A stretch of DNA of 59,707 bases from Pseudomonadota bacterium (GCA_003353845.1 PIVT01000018.1:1-59707); one strand, 5' to 3'; positions 1-7,555 are shown, counted from the stretch's first letter. Translations and numbers: made by a program. Notes: generated from the letters alone by a model not told the origin.

Positions 1-35
1 AGGGATTTCGCGCCATGCCCTTCAGCCAAATCCCT
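1..35. repeat. Hairpin copy A (cut by window edge)
   Basis: Right part of a long hairpin of the family described at 1379-1439. Bases 1-8 pair perfectly with 28-35, then a C/C mismatch and two G-C pairs close a 13-nt loop at 12-24 that is identical to the loop of copy C (gccatgcccttca on the plus strand). The pyrimidine-rich sequence after 35 is the expected continuation of the right arm, whose partner lies outside the window. Read on the minus strand it is the first structure after the stop of the leftward gene ending at 140. Confidence 0.7.
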
Positions 36-139
36 TGTCCCCTCTCCCCCTTCTCCCGTCGCCCTCTCTCCCCGTCCCCACGCCAGTCATTCTCAAAGTT
101 TTATCAAGATCGCCTGGGTTTAGATAAGCGCTTGCTTTC

Positions 140-1354
140 TTATGTTGTGAGAAGATCCTCGAGTTGCTCGGGTGGGTTCTGTTCGATCTCCAGCCACTGA
201 TCTTCCGTAATCTCCTCGAAATAGCGGCAGAGCGCGTCCTGTGGATTGATGGCGCCATGGCGTTTTGCGATGTCGATGATTTGATGAATCTGATGCAGAT
301 AGGTCTCGGTGATGTTCTCGCCCTGTTGGGTCGATGCTGCTTCGGAGTCGAGGTAGCCGATGCCACAAGTGGATAACGCGATGTCGCTCGAAACGCAGGC
401 CTGTAGGAGTTCGATCTGATACGGGAAGGTATAGCTCTGGATGTCGTCCAGGATGCGCGCCAGCGCACCGGCCTCGAAAGCCTTGAAGGCGCGATTCGTA
501 TCGATGACGAGCTTGGCCAACTCGGGGAGGAAGTGTTGCCAGATGGCGATGAAGAATTGTCCGCGGGTGTTACGCGTGCCGCCGATCCACGCTACTGAAT
601 CCTCTTCGCGGCGAGATCCAGCCACCGCGCTCGCCTTGCCCTCAAGGATGTCCCGAATGAGCAGGCCGAGTTGCGCGGGGTGGATGGAGAGGTCCGCGTC
701 ATTGTCCACCAAGATGTGCAGCCCCTCTACCTCGTCATGGACGCAGGTGCGCATGCCGTAGAGCAGCGAGCCCCCCTTGACGCTGCGCCGCGCTCCATCT
801 TTGTGCGTCAGACCTGGGGGCAGGGCGGGGTCGGAGGTATCGATGGCCTCTCCAAGAAAAAGCACGCGGTACTTAGCGCGCTCTGCTCCTTCGGCGAGCG
901 AGTTGAGGATCGCCTCAGCCATCTCACCTGATTTGTCGGGGCATTCGTCATCGATGACGACGAAGCGGGCTTGGAAGTTCGGATTCAAACTTTCTAACTC
1001 GCGGAGTGCCTCGATTTTCGTACGGATGGAGTCTTCACCGTGGGGATGTTCCGCACGGGATTGCATTCGGCCCGTCTCCTTGTAGACGGGGTTCAAGAGG
1101 GTGAGGGTGACGGGTGTCTCAAGCTCACGGATGATGCGACGTGACTCGGCGACCTTGAGAGCGAGGCGCAGGCCCATGGCGCGGTTCGAATCGACTCCTG
1201 CACGAATCGCTTCATCGAGCGCCGCGTAACTTTTCGCCTGATCCAGATACCAAGCCTCAACCTCGCAAAGATAATCCGTGAACTCCGAACGCACGGCATC
1301 ATAAGCCTCCGTGAGTGTGGGCGAGCGATCTGCGAGGATGTCGAAGGATGTCAT
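140..1354 (-). CDS. Glycosyltransferase-2-like (GT-A fold) protein
   Basis: 404-residue protein from the ATG at 1354, preceded by GAAAGGTG seven bases upstream; a longer open frame exists but would run through hairpin B. An N-terminal helical part (about 1-80) precedes a GT-A-like domain: beta-strand with VTLTLLNPVYKET (82-94), FVVIDDECPDKSGE (131-144), which matches the usual acidic VVDDGSxDxT start, and a DXD-like HILVDNDADLS (213-223), the expected nucleotide-sugar and metal site. The later segment with NRAFKAF resembles the part of dolichyl-phosphate-mannose-synthase-like enzymes that follows the acceptor site. No membrane segment is evident, so a cytoplasmic transferase is likely; donor and acceptor are unknown. 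It stands alone, flanked by hairpins A and B, and shares a repeated leader (1443-1528) with the next leftward gene. Confidence 0.7.
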   Translation of the reverse strand: MTSFDILADRSPTLTEAYDAVRSEFTDYLCEVEAWYLDQAKSYAALDEAIRAGVDSNRAMGLRLALKVAESRRIIRELETPVTLTLLNPVYKETGRMQSRAEHPHGEDSIRTKIEALRELESLNPNFQARFVVIDDECPDKSGEMAEAILNSLAEGAERAKYRVLFLGEAIDTSDPALPPGLTHKDGARRSVKGGSLLYGMRTCVHDEVEGLHILVDNDADLSIHPAQLGLLIRDILEGKASAVAGSRREEDSVAWIGGTRNTRGQFFIAIWQHFLPELAKLVIDTNRAFKAFEAGALARILDDIQSYTFPYQIELLQACVSSDIALSTCGIGYLDSEAASTQQGENITETYLHQIHQIIDIAKRHGAINPQDALCRYFEEITEDQWLEIEQNPPEQLEDLLTT

Positions 1355-1378
1355 GCCGCACCTTTCGTAAATAGGGTC

Positions 1379-1439
1379 GGGCGAGGGGACAAGGAATGCT
1401 GCTGAAGGGCATGGCGCAGAATTCCTTGTCCCCTCGCCC
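1379..1439. repeat. Hairpin copy B, conserved 13-nt loop (plus orientation)
   Basis: Nineteen perfectly paired bases (1379-1397 with 1421-1439), one G/A mismatch, then CTGC/GCAG closing the 13-nt loop tgaagggcatggc at 1403-1415. The stem sequence is unlike those of copies C, D and E, although the first arm is purine-rich in all. It lies just upstream of the leftward gene starting at 1354 and appears to interrupt the leader that this gene shares with the gene at 1633-2319. Confidence 0.9.
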
Positions 1440-1442
1440 ACC

Positions 1443-1528
1443 CTGCAATGACTATGGCTAAATACGTGATGCTCATCCTACTGGAAGGCCCTATGGAGCG
1501 CCCTAAGGCTGCAATGTCCAGTGAAACC
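1443..1528. repeat. Leader repeat R2, copy 1
   Basis: An 86-base stretch that aligns over nearly its whole length with 2339-2419, at roughly 70 percent identity by eye. The best conserved blocks, read on the minus strand, are GCGCTCCA, CAGTAG, TAGCCAT and GTCATTGCAG. Both copies lie upstream of leftward genes (starts at 1354 and 2319), so a shared promoter or leader is one reading; a second dispersed repeat is the other. Here hairpin B sits between the repeat and the gene. Confidence 0.65.
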
Positions 1529-1557
1529 CGCGTTCCCAAAAAAGAGCAGCGAAGGCA

Positions 1558-1622
1558 CGAGGGGCGGGGGCAAGAGATTATGCGCCATGCCCTTCAGCAG
1601 AATCTCTTGCCCCCGCCCCTCG
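1558..1622. repeat. Hairpin copy C, conserved loop (minus orientation)
   Basis: Twenty-two perfectly paired bases (1558-1579 with 1601-1622), an A/G mismatch, TGC/GCA, and the 13-nt loop gccatgcccttca at 1584-1596, the exact reverse complement of the loop of copy B. The stop codon of the leftward gene at 1633 is 10 bases away, so C is the first structure in its 3-prime untranslated RNA. A T6 run follows only about 20 bases later on the minus strand, so it is not a textbook intrinsic terminator. Confidence 0.9.
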
Positions 1623-1632
1623 CGCCCAATCG

Positions 1633-2319
1633 TCATTCTCGAAGCTTGATATACAACTCCCCATTGCGAACTTGGAGATCATCGACGCCGTCGGCGAAGG
1701 CTTTCCAGAATCCGCTATCACCGAACTCGTTGACCAGGTCGACATTCTTCAGGTTTCCGAGCCAGGCGTTGGGAATCGGTACGCCCATTATGCTGACACC
1801 CTTGAGGGAAACCACTGGCTTGCGTGATTTATCCAGTCGCACTTCCAGTCCTGCACTCACTCGTAAGATTTGTCCGGGCATCACTGGGAAATCCTCTGGG
1901 ATCGGGATTAAGATTTTGGCGCTGGCCAGGTCCTTGGAAAAATCGATGGCCACGCGGCGGGCGAGGTCGGGGTTGCTGGCGATCAAGGCGTTGACCTCCT
2001 TCTCACTCAGCCGGACTTTGCGATCTTTGTCGGACTCTTTGTACGCCTCGGGCTTCAGCACTTCAGCTTTGCCTGTCTTTGAGGAATCCGATTCTCGCTG
2101 CCACCCGAGCAGGCGCAACTTCTGGTCCAGGTGTTGTTCTTCCTTGGCGCTAAGTGTCACTGGCTTGAACTCGGACGGGAAGACATAGGTGCGCAGCACA
2201 ATGAACGTGACGCCCGCAGTCAACAAGATGGCCGCCAGAACAATCAGCGTAAGTTGTTTTCCAGAAAAACCAGACTTGCCTGGGTTGGTTGGCGCTGTAT
2301 TTGTGTTGGGTTCAGTCAC
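1633..2319 (-). CDS. Membrane-anchored protein, unknown function
   Basis: 228 residues from a GTG at 2319 with AAAGGTG five bases upstream. One transmembrane segment (about residues 20-45, LTLIVLAAILLTAGVTFIV) anchors an extracytoplasmic domain of about 180 residues. That domain holds a short linker, a helix with EKEVNALIASNPDLA, two amphipathic strands rich in I, P and V, and a C-terminal sheet ending in NGELYIKLRE. The layout resembles small one-pass proteins of the DUF2140/YpmS kind, in which a charged helix with NAL is followed by strands, but this is a weak likeness. The shared R2 leader suggests co-regulation with the glycosyltransferase-like gene. Confidence 0.75.
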   Translation of the reverse strand: MTEPNTNTAPTNPGKSGFSGKQLTLIVLAAILLTAGVTFIVLRTYVFPSEFKPVTLSAKEEQHLDQKLRLLGWQRESDSSKTGKAEVLKPEAYKESDKDRKVRLSEKEVNALIASNPDLARRVAIDFSKDLASAKILIPIPEDFPVMPGQILRVSAGLEVRLDKSRKPVVSLKGVSIMGVPIPNAWLGNLKNVDLVNEFGDSGFWKAFADGVDDLQVRNGELYIKLRE

Positions 2320-2338
2320 TTCTACACCTTTGACGGGT

Positions 2339-2419
2339 CTGCAATGACAATGGCTATCATCGCTCTGCCCATGCTACTGAAAGGCTCCTTGGAGCGCACT
2401 GAGGTTGCCATGGGAAACC
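2339..2419. repeat. Leader repeat R2, copy 2
   Basis: Partner of 1443-1528, located between the divergent starts at 2319 (minus) and 2463 (plus). In this copy the conserved GTCATTGCAG is joined directly, through ACCC, to the AAAGGTG ribosome site of the leftward gene, with no hairpin between. This makes it look like the unoccupied version of the arrangement at 1354-1528. Confidence 0.65.
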
Positions 2420-2462
2420 TTGGATGCAAGGATTAGAAAACACTGCAGAAGGAGCCTCGCCC

Positions 2463-3125
2463 TTGGCCACTCATGATTCGCAACGCTCACCGCTCCTTTC
2501 GGGCGTACTTCTCCTTACTCTCCCGTTCCTCATGAGTTGCCAGAGCCTCTACTACGGCTCGATGGAAAAGGTGGGCGTCCACAAGCGCGACATCATGGTC
2601 TCTCGTGTGGAGAAAGCCCGTGACGCACAGGGCGAGGCGCAGGAACAATTTCAATCGGCCTTAGAGCAGTTCAGCACCCTGATCGATTACGACGGCGGAA
2701 ATTTGCAAAACGTCTATGAGGACCTCAACGATGAGTACGAGGATTGTGTCGGTGCCGCGGGGGACGTTTCCAGTCGCATCGATGCCGTTGAGGATGTGGC
2801 CTCGGCACTCTTCGACGAATGGGAGAAGGAAATTGGCGAATACGGCAGCGCGCGTCTCAAGGCAGACAGCCAGAAAAAGCTGAGCGATACGAAAAAGCGT
2901 TACGGAGTTATGCTGAAATCATTGCGCAGTGCTGAAGCGACTATGGACCCCGTCCTGACCAGCTTGAAAGACAACGTGCTCTACTTGAAGCACAACCTGA
3001 ACGCGCAGGCCATTGGCGCCTTGCGCGGAGAGTTCGGCGACATCCGCCGCGACATCGATCGGCTCGTCATCGAAATGAACCAAGCCATCAAAGAATCTGA
3101 CAGCTTCATCGCCACTCTCCGCTGA
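2463..3125 (+). CDS. DUF2959-family lipoprotein
   Basis: 220 residues if translation starts at the TTG at 2463, which has a strong AGAAGGAG eight bases upstream; the ATG at 2424 has no such site. The short signal peptide ends in a lipobox LMSC, predicting an acylated, periplasm-facing protein. The mature part begins YYGSMEKVGVHKRD, the hallmark of the DUF2959 family, and continues as an almost entirely helical, coiled-coil-prone protein with many E, D, K and Q residues. DUF2959 proteins have no established function. The gene is followed after 30 bases by hairpin D and converges with the carrier gene at 3382. Confidence 0.85.
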   Translation: MATHDSQRSPLLSGVLLLTLPFLMSCQSLYYGSMEKVGVHKRDIMVSRVEKARDAQGEAQEQFQSALEQFSTLIDYDGGNLQNVYEDLNDEYEDCVGAAGDVSSRIDAVEDVASALFDEWEKEIGEYGSARLKADSQKKLSDTKKRYGVMLKSLRSAEATMDPVLTSLKDNVLYLKHNLNAQAIGALRGEFGDIRRDIDRLVIEMNQAIKESDSFIATLR

Positions 3126-3155
3126 GCCAAGCTGGATATAAGGTTCGCAGCTCCG

Positions 3156-3222
3156 ACAGGGAGGAAGCGCTAGCGATTCTGCTGAAGGGCATGATGCAGA
3201 ATCGCTAGCCCTTCCTCCCTGT
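3156..3222. repeat. Hairpin copy D, conserved loop (plus orientation)
   Basis: Twenty-seven-base arms (3156-3182 and 3196-3222) with a single C/C mismatch close the 13-nt loop tgaagggcatgat at 3183-3195. It follows the stop of the DUF2959 gene by 30 bases in sense orientation. No T run follows. Confidence 0.9.
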
Positions 3223-3272
3223 CTCCCCGCATTCTCCAAAGACGCGCGTTCTATGAGATGCCTTCGGGGGCG

Positions 3273-3301
3273 AGGGAGAGGGGGTAAAACCCCCTCTCCC
3301 T
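3273..3301. repeat. 13-bp hairpin between copies D and E
   Basis: A perfect 13-bp stem (3273-3285 with 3289-3301) with an AAA loop, placed almost at the midpoint of hairpins D and E and between two convergent genes. It has no T run on either side. It may end both transcripts or be part of a larger D-E composite element. Confidence 0.7.
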
Positions 3302-3337
3302 GAGAGAAGTGCCTCTTTGAACAGGTGGCAGGCAGGA

Positions 3338-3398
3338 GGGTGGGGGGAGACTGAATTCCGCGTCATGTCCTTTAGCGGAATTCAGTCTCCCCCCGCCC
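3338..3398. repeat. Hairpin copy E, conserved loop (minus orientation)
   Basis: Twenty-four-base arms (3338-3361 and 3375-3398) with one G-T wobble close the 13-nt loop gtcatgtccttta at 3362-3374. The right arm overlaps the stop codon and last codons of the leftward carrier gene. Relative to copy C the loop and closing pairs differ at several bases, but CCGC/GCGG replaces CTGC/GCAG with pairing kept. Confidence 0.9.
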
Positions 3399-4263
3399 GT
3401 TCGCACGTCCGGTTCTGACCCCATCGATAAAATCCGACGATGCTAAAACTCATCAGCGCTTGTGCGAATAAGTATGTCACTGGGAAGTGCAGGTATTCTG
3501 GTTTGCCCAAGAGGGCGATGGCCACTGCGGCGACGATGGCGAAATTTCGCACGCCGAACTCAATGACAAAGGTGACTTGATCCGCCGAGGGCAGCTTGGC
3601 GAGCCGCGCGCTTAAAAAGCCTCCCGCCATGGCCAGCAAAGTGAATAGGGCGCCACCCCAAGGCTGCTCCTTAAGGGAAGTGGTGATGAGGTCCTTTTCT
3701 AAAAACAAACTGGCGGTTAGGAGAATCGCGACCAGGAGGGTGCATAGGCGCCGGAGTTGAGGCTCTGCGCGCATCACGAAATCCTTGTGTCCCTGCCGCA
3801 GCCACATCCCCAAGCTGACCGGCATCAATACGATGACGATGAGTTGTCCGATCAATGGCATGAGGGGGACCTGGACTTGAAGGTCCTGATCCTGAAAGAG
3901 AATGAAACCGGCCCAGATCAGAATGGGCATGGTGAGAACGCTGAGCACAGCGGAGATCGCTGTAAGACTTATGGATAGTGCCGTGTTTCCACGGGCGATG
4001 GCCGTGAGTACGTTGGAGGCGCCACCACCAGGGCAAGCGGCAATCAAGAGTGCGCCGGCTGCCATGGCGCCTTGCAAGTCCAGTAGGATGATGGTGAGCG
4101 CACCGGCGGAGGGAAGGACGATGAGTTGTCCCAGGACAGCGGCCGTGAGTACTTTGGGCTTGCTCCAGAGGTCGCGGAAGTGCTTGACCTCAAGCTCGAG
4201 CCCGACAATGACCATGACGAAAACCATGGTCAAGCCAATGAGGATGCGGATAGCGAGTTCCAA
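3382..4263 (-). CDS. Bile acid:sodium symporter (BASS) family carrier
   Basis: 293 residues, about nine to ten hydrophobic segments, starting at the ATG at 4263. Family hallmarks are visible: the unwound helix motif CPGGGASNVLTAIARGN (about 79-95), where sodium ligands sit in structures of the family, and EFGVRNFAIVAAVA (about 236-249) in the paired inverted helix. The protein is slightly shorter than typical family members (300-330). Family members move organic acids with sodium across the inner membrane; the substrate here cannot be told. The last codons lie inside the arm of hairpin E, so the C-terminal residues RAGGD may have been supplied by the repeat. Confidence 0.9.
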   Translation of the reverse strand: MELAIRILIGLTMVFVMVIVGLELEVKHFRDLWSKPKVLTAAVLGQLIVLPSAGALTIILLDLQGAMAAGALLIAACPGGGASNVLTAIARGNTALSISLTAISAVLSVLTMPILIWAGFILFQDQDLQVQVPLMPLIGQLIVIVLMPVSLGMWLRQGHKDFVMRAEPQLRRLCTLLVAILLTASLFLEKDLITTSLKEQPWGGALFTLLAMAGGFLSARLAKLPSADQVTFVIEFGVRNFAIVAAVAIALLGKPEYLHFPVTYLFAQALMSFSIVGFYRWGQNRTCERAGGD

Positions 4264-4300
4264 GAGCGGTCTCCGGGTTCAGTTCGCGGGCAGCGTTTGC

Positions 4301-5071
4301 TTACTCGACCGTCGCTGTTTCTTTCTTGGTGAGTCGTTCGCGGAAGGCGCGAATGCGGGCGGCATTGGCGCCTAAATCGCCTTTGCCCATGCGCGAGCGA
4401 GAACGAACATCGACGATAGAAGCGCTTTCAGGCGCAGTTTCGGAGGGTCGGACGCGCACGACAATATCATCGACAAAATGAAAGAAAGACGAGGTGGAAA
4501 TAGCCTCAAAGGAATACGGGGTCTCGGTTTGGGAGATGATCTCCCAGTGCAAGGGCCCAGCCGCTTCGAGTGCTCGCTCAAAAGCCTCGGCTGCGGGAAG
4601 TTCCATGGGAATGGGTTGAATGTCGGGGTAGAACTCTCGTTGTTGATCTGCAAAGTAGGCTGGGTAGCTCATGTCCTGACCGCGGTTTTCCTGGACTGAG
4701 TTCGCGATGTCAAAGGCGGGGGGGTCGGATTGATCCGTAGTGATGTCGTTAATGGGCGGCAAGCGTTCTCCTCCGGGGACGGCGAGGCCGACGGCACTGA
4801 GGAGGATGACCCCCCCGATGACAAAGCCTGCAGCCGCCAGATTGCGCCCCAACAAACCTTTTGCGGGGCGTGTCTGGAACAGGCCGATGGCCCCGCTGAT
4901 GAAGGCGAGGACGCCCATGAAAATGCCCAGAAGAAAGATGCTAAAACCGGCAAAGGTGGGGAGGATTTCAAAGTGTGCACCGAAGGCGCCCAGGGCCATG
5001 GCGGGCAGGGCCACTCCCATAAAGGCCACGCTTACGGTCGCCATCGTTGAGACTTGTCGTTGGTCCGCCAT
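4301..5071 (-). CDS. DUF1499 membrane protein
   Basis: 256 residues from the ATG at 5071, which has GGGGGGAG eight bases upstream; the upstream in-frame TTG has none. Three hydrophobic segments (about residues 10-35, 40-65, 80-105) are followed by a soluble domain that opens with PINDITTD and ends with VDVRSRSRMGKGDLGANA, both signatures of DUF1499. Such proteins are common in proteobacteria and their role is unknown. The gene follows leuD by 33 bases and could be read through from leuCD, but a functional link is not implied. Confidence 0.85.
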   Translation of the reverse strand: MADQRQVSTMATVSVAFMGVALPAMALGAFGAHFEILPTFAGFSIFLLGIFMGVLAFISGAIGLFQTRPAKGLLGRNLAAAGFVIGGVILLSAVGLAVPGGERLPPINDITTDQSDPPAFDIANSVQENRGQDMSYPAYFADQQREFYPDIQPIPMELPAAEAFERALEAAGPLHWEIISQTETPYSFEAISTSSFFHFVDDIVVRVRPSETAPESASIVDVRSRSRMGKGDLGANAARIRAFRERLTKKETATVE

Positions 5072-5104
5072 CCGCGCTTCTCCCCCCTTGGACAATCCTA
5101 GATC

Positions 5105-5701
5105 CTAGAAACCCTGGACATAGGGGATGCTGGAGGCCTTGGTTTCGATGTCCCCACCGGCTTCGAGCAATACGGCGGTTGCGTCCCAGGTGCCTTCGAC
5201 GAGTTGCTTGCGTACACCCGCTGGAATGGAAGCGGGATAAACCGTTTCGCCGCAGCGAACCTCTTCTGCAACCAAATCCACAGTGATTTCCGACTCGGGA
5301 TTAAGTTCGACGGCGTCCGCCAGTGCTTTGCCGTCGGCTTCGCTCACGCACACCGCGGGCAGTCCCAAGGCGCAGCAATTGCCCGCGAAGATTTCGGCGA
5401 AGCTCTGGGCAATAAAGGCTTTGAAGCCAAAGCGCAAGAGGGCCTGCGGGGCGTGCTCGCGCGAAGAACCGCAACCGAAATTTCGCTCGGCGATGAGGAT
5501 GTTCGCTCCCTCGAAGCGCTTGTCGTCCACGGCATGCTTGCCATTGGCCTGTTCTCGCGCATCTTCGAACAAGTGCTCGCCCAAGCCATCAAAGGTGACG
5601 ACCTTCATGAAACGCGCGGGGATAATGCGGTCCGTGTCGATGTCGTTACCGGGTACCGGGCAGCCGCGCCCTGTGATCTTTTCAACGCTAGTACTACTCA
5701 T
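5105..5701 (-). CDS. leuD: 3-isopropylmalate dehydratase small subunit
   Basis: 198 residues, the usual length for LeuD. It forms the swivelling small subunit of isopropylmalate isomerase, which converts 2- to 3-isopropylmalate in leucine synthesis. [14 protein letters not shown] near the N-terminus and [15 protein letters not shown] (about 75-89) are the family substrate-binding motifs. The start is the ATG at 5701, overlapping the leuC stop in an ATGA, so the two subunits are translationally coupled. The open frame extends upstream into leuC but that part has no similarity to LeuD. Confidence 0.97.
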   Translation of the reverse strand: MSSTSVEKITGRGCPVPGNDIDTDRIIPARFMKVVTFDGLGEHLFEDAREQANGKHAVDDKRFEGANILIAERNFGCGSSREHAPQALLRFGFKAFIAQSFAEIFAGNCCALGLPAVCVSEADGKALADAVELNPESEITVDLVAEEVRCGETVYPASIPAGVRKQLVEGTWDATAVLLEAGGDIETKASSIPYVQGF

Positions 5702-7110
5702 TTCAACATCTCCCGAACGTCTGTGACCTTCCCCGTAAGGGCAGCCGCGGCGGCCATGACCGGCGACATCAGTAAGGTGCGACCGGTGGGTGAACCCTGA
5801 CGGCCTTTGAAGTTGCGATTGCTCGTCGACGCGCAAACTTGATCGCCTACCAGTTGGTCTGGATTCATGGCCAGGCACATGGAACAACCGGGCTGGCGGT
5901 ATTCAAACCCCGCGTTGCGGAAAATTTCGGGCAAGCCTTCCGCCAGCGCTTGTCGTTCGACGTCTTGCGAGCCCGGCACCACCAAAGCTTTGACGCCATC
6001 GGCGACTTTGCCCAGCTTGGCGATCTCCGCGGCGGCACGCAGGTCCGAAATGCGACCGTTGGTGCAGGAGCCGATGAACACGACGTCCACGGGCGTGCCC
6101 GCGATGGGTGCGTTGGGGCTGAGCTTCATATACTCCAAGGCTTCGACCACCGACCCTCGCTCGTCCTCGCTAACGGATTCGCTGCTCGGAATATTTTCGT
6201 CAACACCGATGGCGTGGGAGGGGTTGATGCCCCAGGTGACCGTGGGCGCGATGATCGACGCGTCAAAGTGCACGATGTCGTCGTATTCGGCCTTCTCGTC
6301 GCTGGAAATGGACTTCCACCACTCTTTGGCTCGCTCAAAGGCTTCGCCCTGCGGCGCGTAGGGTCGGCCGCGCAAGTACTCGAAGGTTTTTTCATCGGGG
6401 TTCACGTAGCCCACACGAGCACCGCCTTCGATGGTCATATTGCACAGGGTCATGCGCTCTTCCATGTCCATGTCGGAGATGGTGGGACCTGCGTACTCAT
6501 AGGCGTAGCCCGTGCCACCGTTCACACCCAAGGTGCGGATGATGTGGAGGACGATGTCTTTGGCGTTGACTCCATTTTGCGGCGTCCCCTTGACGCAAAT
6601 TTTTCGGACCTTCAGGCGTTTCATGGTAATGCACTGCGTAGCCAATACATCGCGTACCTGGCTCGTCCCGATCCCGAAGGCCACGGCTCCAAAAGCACCG
6701 TGCGTCGAGGTGTGGGAGTCACCGCAGGCCACCGTCATGCCCGGCTGGGTGATTCCCATCTCGGGGCCCATGACATGGACGACACCTTGGTGCCCGCTGC
6801 CCTGATCGAAGAAGGTGATCCCGCCTTCCTTGGTATTCTTCTCAATCTCGACAAACATGGCCTCGGCCAAGGGGTCTTTGAGGGGGCGCTCCGTATCGTC
6901 AGTGGGGATGATGTGGTCCACGGTGGCGAAGGTGCGGTCGGGAAAGCGCACCTTGAGCCCGCGTTCGCGCAACATGGCGAAGGCCTGGGGGCTGGTCACC
7001 TCGTGGATGAGATGGGTGCCGATGAATAACTGGGATTGCCCGCTGGGCAATTCGCGCACCGTGTGCGCATCCCACACCTTATTCAATAGATTTCGTTTTG
7101 ATTCGGTCAT
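5698..7110 (-). CDS. leuC: 3-isopropylmalate dehydratase large subunit
   Basis: 470 residues, normal for bacterial LeuC. The aconitase-type 4Fe-4S ligands are visible as FIGSCTNGR (about 347-355) and GCSMCLAMN (about 407-415), and the active-site segment [12 protein letters not shown] is present. GAG G at -8 precedes the ATG at 7110 (CCGAGGAACC). With LeuD it isomerises isopropylmalate in the cytoplasm. No leuA or leuB is nearby. The leader holds three 12-bp near-repeats (7130-7165). Confidence 0.98.
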   Translation of the reverse strand: MTESKRNLLNKVWDAHTVRELPSGQSQLFIGTHLIHEVTSPQAFAMLRERGLKVRFPDRTFATVDHIIPTDDTERPLKDPLAEAMFVEIEKNTKEGGITFFDQGSGHQGVVHVMGPEMGITQPGMTVACGDSHTSTHGAFGAVAFGIGTSQVRDVLATQCITMKRLKVRKICVKGTPQNGVNAKDIVLHIIRTLGVNGGTGYAYEYAGPTISDMDMEERMTLCNMTIEGGARVGYVNPDEKTFEYLRGRPYAPQGEAFERAKEWWKSISSDEKAEYDDIVHFDASIIAPTVTWGINPSHAIGVDENIPSSESVSEDERGSVVEALEYMKLSPNAPIAGTPVDVVFIGSCTNGRISDLRAAAEIAKLGKVADGVKALVVPGSQDVERQALAEGLPEIFRNAGFEYRQPGCSMCLAMNPDQLVGDQVCASTSNRNFKGRQGSPTGRTLLMSPVMAAAAALTGKVTDVREMLK

Positions 7111-7129
7111 GGTTCCTCGGATTTTCTAT

Positions 7130-7165
7130 TGCAAAGCCATGTGCAAAGCCTTGTACAACCCTACG
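7130..7165. repeat. Three 12-bp near-repeats in the leuC leader
   Basis: TGCAAAGCCATG, TGCAAAGCCTTG and TACAACCCTACG follow each other directly, 20 to 55 bases upstream of the leuC start. The first two differ at one base; the third is degenerate. They could be an operator or chance slippage. No leader peptide rich in leucine codons and no convincing attenuator was seen. Confidence 0.35.
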
Positions 7166-7326
7166 CCAAAAACGCGCAGCCGCGGGCACTATAGCCTGCT
7201 CCGCGCCATTGGTGGAGGGTCGGGCCCCGGAAGCAGATTTTTCTGCTGTGGTTAGAAGAAATTAAGGGTGCTTCCCAGCCCTGAGTGGGTTTGATAGCTT
7301 GCCTGCGGCAAATGATCTGGTGATAT

Positions 7327-7402
7327 CGGGGAGTAGCGCAGTTGGTAGCGCACCGCGTTTGGGACGCGGGGGTCGCGAGTTCGAGTCTCGCCTCTCCGAC
7401 CA
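7327..7402 (+). tRNA. tRNA-Pro (TGG)
   Basis: A 76-base cloverleaf with encoded CCA. The acceptor stem CGGGGAG pairs with CTCTCCG with one G-T wobble; the D arm has GTAGCGCAGTTGGTAGCGCA; the anticodon stem CCGCG/CGCGG encloses TTTGGGA, giving anticodon TGG; the T arm is TCGCG-AGTTCGAGT-CTCGC-like with the standard TTCGA. It is divergent from leuC and lies upstream of the transketolase gene. No integrated element abuts its 3-prime end. Confidence 0.97.
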
Positions 7403-7555
7403 CTTTCATGGGCTGGTAATCTACATAAAAACTAGCGGGAAACACGGGCTGGACATCAGCTAGCGTACAACTCTCGCTAGACTCAATGCTCTGTTAACAG
7501 GCTGACGTCCGCAGTTAGGGCCTGAAAGCCGTTTCTAAGCCAGGCAGGAGATAGA

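Noticed and set aside
1448-1540. Short related peptides starting MTMA in both R2 copies
   Set aside because: The likeness follows from the DNA repeat; neither frame has a ribosome site or a stop in the same place.
1379-3398. Integron attC sites
   Set aside because: attC sites conserve boxes at the base of the stem, while here the conserved part is the apical loop; no integrase gene or cassette-like gene order was seen.
1-3398. Intrinsic terminators as a full explanation of the hairpins
   Set aside because: No copy has a T run directly after the stem, one copy lies upstream of its only neighbour gene, and terminators do not share a fixed 13-nt loop.
1-3398. REP elements with a RAYT transposase
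   Set aside because: The usual GTAG tetranucleotide at the stem base is missing, the stems are not conserved, and no transposase is in the window.
5702-5887. N-terminal extension of leuD
   Set aside because: It lies within leuC in another frame, while the ATG at 5701 gives the normal protein length and a coupled ATGA.
5839-7029. Long plus-strand open frame opposite leuC
   Set aside because: It is an antisense shadow of leuC with no recognisable protein features.
7228-7246. Terminator upstream of tRNA-Pro (AGCAG-ATTTTT-CTGCT)
   Set aside because: The 5-bp stem lies between divergent genes with no transcript needing termination.
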